A DNA stretch of 64,000 nucleotides from Lagopus muta (taxonomy: Eukaryota; Chordata; Aves; Galliformes; Phasianidae). The stretch is taken from positions 16,839,219-16,903,218 of the forward strand of contig NC_064444.1 of the NCBI RefSeq assembly GCF_023343835.1. Reading direction: 5' to 3'. Both the position numbers and the translations under genes were made by a program. The notes beneath the pieces were generated by a model that ran no database searches, had not been told where the DNA came from, and saw only the letters and a list, made by a program, of their open reading frames with translations. Shown in pieces: positions 61,275 to 64,000 of this stretch. Numbering within the stretch: the first letter of the stretch is position 1; each line of letters opens with the position of its first letter.

Positions 61275-64000
61275 GTAAGGCTTTCAGGAAATGACCACAC
61301 ACCTTGCGTGCCTCACATTTAGGATTGCCATTTACATCCTTGTGGAAAAGACACTAAACATTACTAACAGGGTGGCAATAATATATATTACTGCAATTAA
61401 TATACAGTGTTCACATTAGGAGTAAACGTAAGTTTTGTTTTCACTACTGTTTCTTCAGAAACAGACACTTGATTTACTCAAGTAAAGTATGGACATGATC
61501 CAAAAATCAAATCCTTACCTATTTTAGACAGATGCATAATCCTGCACCTAAGACTATTTTAGCCTCTATTAGCCTCTGTTCCTTTCTTCCATTCTCATCC
61601 CCATACAAGGAGATGGATCTGTGAAAAAAAGATACCAGGAGACTCTCTATGAAGCTTACATCTTTAACCTCTGCTGGATTTCTGTAGTGCAAACTCCTTT
61701 TTCCAGTGCAGTTGACTAAGAAAGGTCACTTCTTTAGGGGTGGATGAATTCATTATACTTCAGTGCTTGCTAGCTACTAAAGCTTCTCCACATTCATACT
61801 ATTTGCACATATAAAGATGTGTATTATATATTTATACATTCCTTAGATGCATGCTTACCATATAGACAGTGAAATTATTCTGTTGAAATGAACATATTGA
61901 AAAGTTAAACTCAGATAGATTAGGATGTGCATTTCCACAGAGAACGGAAGATGCATGCATTTACCTAAAAGGGAAACTGGGTGTGCGATGCTCCAAAGGA
62001 GTGGGTTTTGACCTGATATATATATATATATATATATATACAGATATTTAAGTAAGATGTGATACTAGTGATATTGATCTGATACAGAATCACAGCACCA
62101 AGGATCATGTCCAGGTCTTGGCTCCACACAGGACCATGTGCTGGTGCACCTCTCTGGAGCGGCTCAGAAACAGAGGAGGTAGCATTACATTAGGCAAGAA
62201 CACAGACCTTTGCTTTCAAATGTAACCATTGCCAGACATTCAAACTTGCTCATATTTTATGTTGAGATGGGAGCGTCGCTCCGTGCCAGTGCAGGGCTCC
62301 GTGGGGATGCTGCACTGCGCGTCTGGGGCTGTGTCGTTGTTATCTTCTCATATTCCAAGGCTCAGTGAGGAGCTTTGTGTCCTTGCTGTGCCCTCTAACC
62401 AAAAGATATCAAGTGTTAGGCTGTCTGCTCTCTGGGGATGTTACTAATAAAGCACTCTCCAGCTGGCTGCCAACCACTGCTTTTTAAAAATAACCAAAAC
62501 ATGGGAGGTTACAGAACCCATTAACCCCAGGACATGTTATTATCCATAGAACAACAAACATTTTATGAGCTAAATTACAGCTTTGACAACAATATGTCTT
62601 AGAAAATAATGAATTGGGCCCTGCAAGTCACGAAGCTGGCTCAGAAGTATCCATTTTTTTCTCAGTGGACCTGAGATTTTCTTTAGTCTTCTCCTGATGT
62701 CTGGCCCTTCATGATTTTCAAGTTTTCAAAACTTGCTAATTTGCTCCCTGCTGAGACATTGCTCCAGAGCTGGGGCCATAAATATTGCAAGATGCCATCG
62801 TCTTCTAAATCCCAATCTTTAATTAGTAAGAGAGCTTAAATTAAGTGCAAATTTTCAATACAGATATAGCACCTAAGAGAACTACAAGATTCCTGTCCCT
62901 GGACTGCCATTAGGAGATGTGTTGTTGGGGGGCTTCATCCTCCTTCACTGCTGAAAGCATTGTCAGGAAGGTGAAATGAAAGTCAATGACAAAGCAACGT
63001 GCACTGGTACCTGTCACCTGGCAGACATGTGTCACCCTGATGGGCCAATTGCTCTGCTTCTTCCCAACCAGCACAGCTTTACAAGGGAATTTTGGTGCCA
63101 TGCACAGGTGAGGCTCACCTGGAGCCTGCAGCCAGCCCTCCCCTCTTGTCACCTTGGGGAACGCAGACCCAGGGGCAGCAGCTGGGCTCTGCAGCACTTC
63201 CAGCCCCTGGTTTGGACATATCTGTCTTCTGAATGGTTCAAAACATTTCTCTGGTTTGAAGTTTAATTCTGAGGCGTTGTATGTAATTAAACCTTGACAT
63301 TTGAAGTCATGAACGAGCAAGCTTTATATTTTAGCTTAGTCTCAAAAGAGTATCAGGATGCAGGCAGACATGAAATGACTTTATTAAATTAAAAGCTTCA
63401 AACTTTCTGTAGGCATGTAGTTTGTGCTGCTGGGAATAGGCTCTTCAGAAATAGCACTCTGGTCCCACTAAGCTGAACCTTGGCCCTTCTCGAGGGAGGG
63501 ATGGAGTCGGGATGTTCCACTGCAGGAAATAGAGGGCATGAGTCAGTCACTAGTGCTTCCCCTTCCCCCAGAACGTGGGCAAGGCCCAGGAAGCCCAGGC
63601 TGTTAGCATTCCCAGGCCCTGTCTGGGAAGGAGGAGGTTTCCAAAACATTGCTGAGATCCCCTGGAAGCCGGATCTTATTGACATCTATAAATAGGCAGA
63701 ATATCTTTCTTTTCACCAGTGCCTCTGCAAGGCTGTTCTTACAGTGTTTCATGTGCAGATTCAGCAAGAAATTATCATGTTCTTTAGTCCAAAAGCCTCC
63801 AGGAGAGAGACGTTACTGTCCGCCCATTGGAAGCCACTAAGTGGGACACAAGTCATTACTGCTGCTGTTTTACTACCTGGCCACAGTCAATGCTGAGCCT
63901 TTTATGTGCTCAGGAGAGAAAATATCTGTGACACTCCGCCAGTGACTGCAAAGCCACAAATGTAGACCTGCTGTCTGCCTCATCTGCCAAGCTTGGAAAA
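61275..64000. other. AT-rich right end without a recognised gene
   Basis: No exon or mobile element was identified with confidence, apart from the TA repeat listed separately. A short 'cagaatcacagcacca' string at about 62085 may be a worn CR1 end, but is too short to call. Confidence 0.4.
62016..62040. repeat. (AT)n microsatellite
   Basis: About twelve uninterrupted AT units. Confidence 0.95.

Noticed and set aside
1-64000. Search for CRISPR arrays, bacterial operons, riboswitches and phage elements
   Set aside because: Intron-split vertebrate genes, CR1 elements and CpG islands show this is avian nuclear DNA, and no such structures were seen.

Overview
This window looks like vertebrate nuclear DNA from a bird, probably a galliform close to chicken. 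It holds several CR1 LINE fragments with the standard avian 3' end. It holds an almost intact Toll-like receptor 21, a receptor that birds and fish have and mammals lack. Its genes are split by GT-AG introns and flanked by CpG islands. Base composition is mosaic: AT-rich at 1-10.4 kb and 44-64 kb, GC-rich from about 10.5 to 37 kb.

Layout. (1) 1-10.4 kb: AT-rich DNA with no gene I can name. The minus strand carries a chain of splice-bounded, phase-compatible short open exons (9105 down to about 4726, possibly on to 2869) that may be an unrecognised gene. (2) 12.4-16.4 kb, plus strand: TLR21, with a tiny first coding exon and one large exon encoding leucine-rich repeats, a membrane span and a TIR domain. 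Degenerate minisatellites lie on both sides. (3) 17.6-33.4 kb, minus strand: NDRG4, fully resolved into coding exons. Two alternative first exons give predicted proteins of 403 and 352 residues. TLR21 and NDRG4 converge tail to tail, with a CR1 fragment between their poly(A) signals. NDRG4 introns hold a CR1 reverse-transcriptase remnant, an ancient MIR-type SINE, and two copies of a 251-bp segment that differ at 8 positions. (4) 33.8-43.8 kb: intergenic. (5) 43.8-48.3 kb, minus strand: GINS3 (PSF3) in three coding exons, with a CpG-island promoter, a CR1 in intron 1 and a GC-AG intron 2. (6) 48.5-64 kb: AT-rich intergenic or intronic DNA with one CR1, a MIR-like element, simple repeats and a few weak plus-strand exon candidates.

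The GINS3-NDRG4 pair matches the order on human 16q21, read here in the opposite orientation. The human neighbours SETD6 and CNOT1 were not recognised, and TLR21 sits where they would be expected. The three named genes do not form a pathway: TLR21 is an endosomal DNA sensor, NDRG4 a cytoplasmic alpha/beta-hydrolase-fold protein of brain and heart, and GINS3 part of the replicative CMG helicase.
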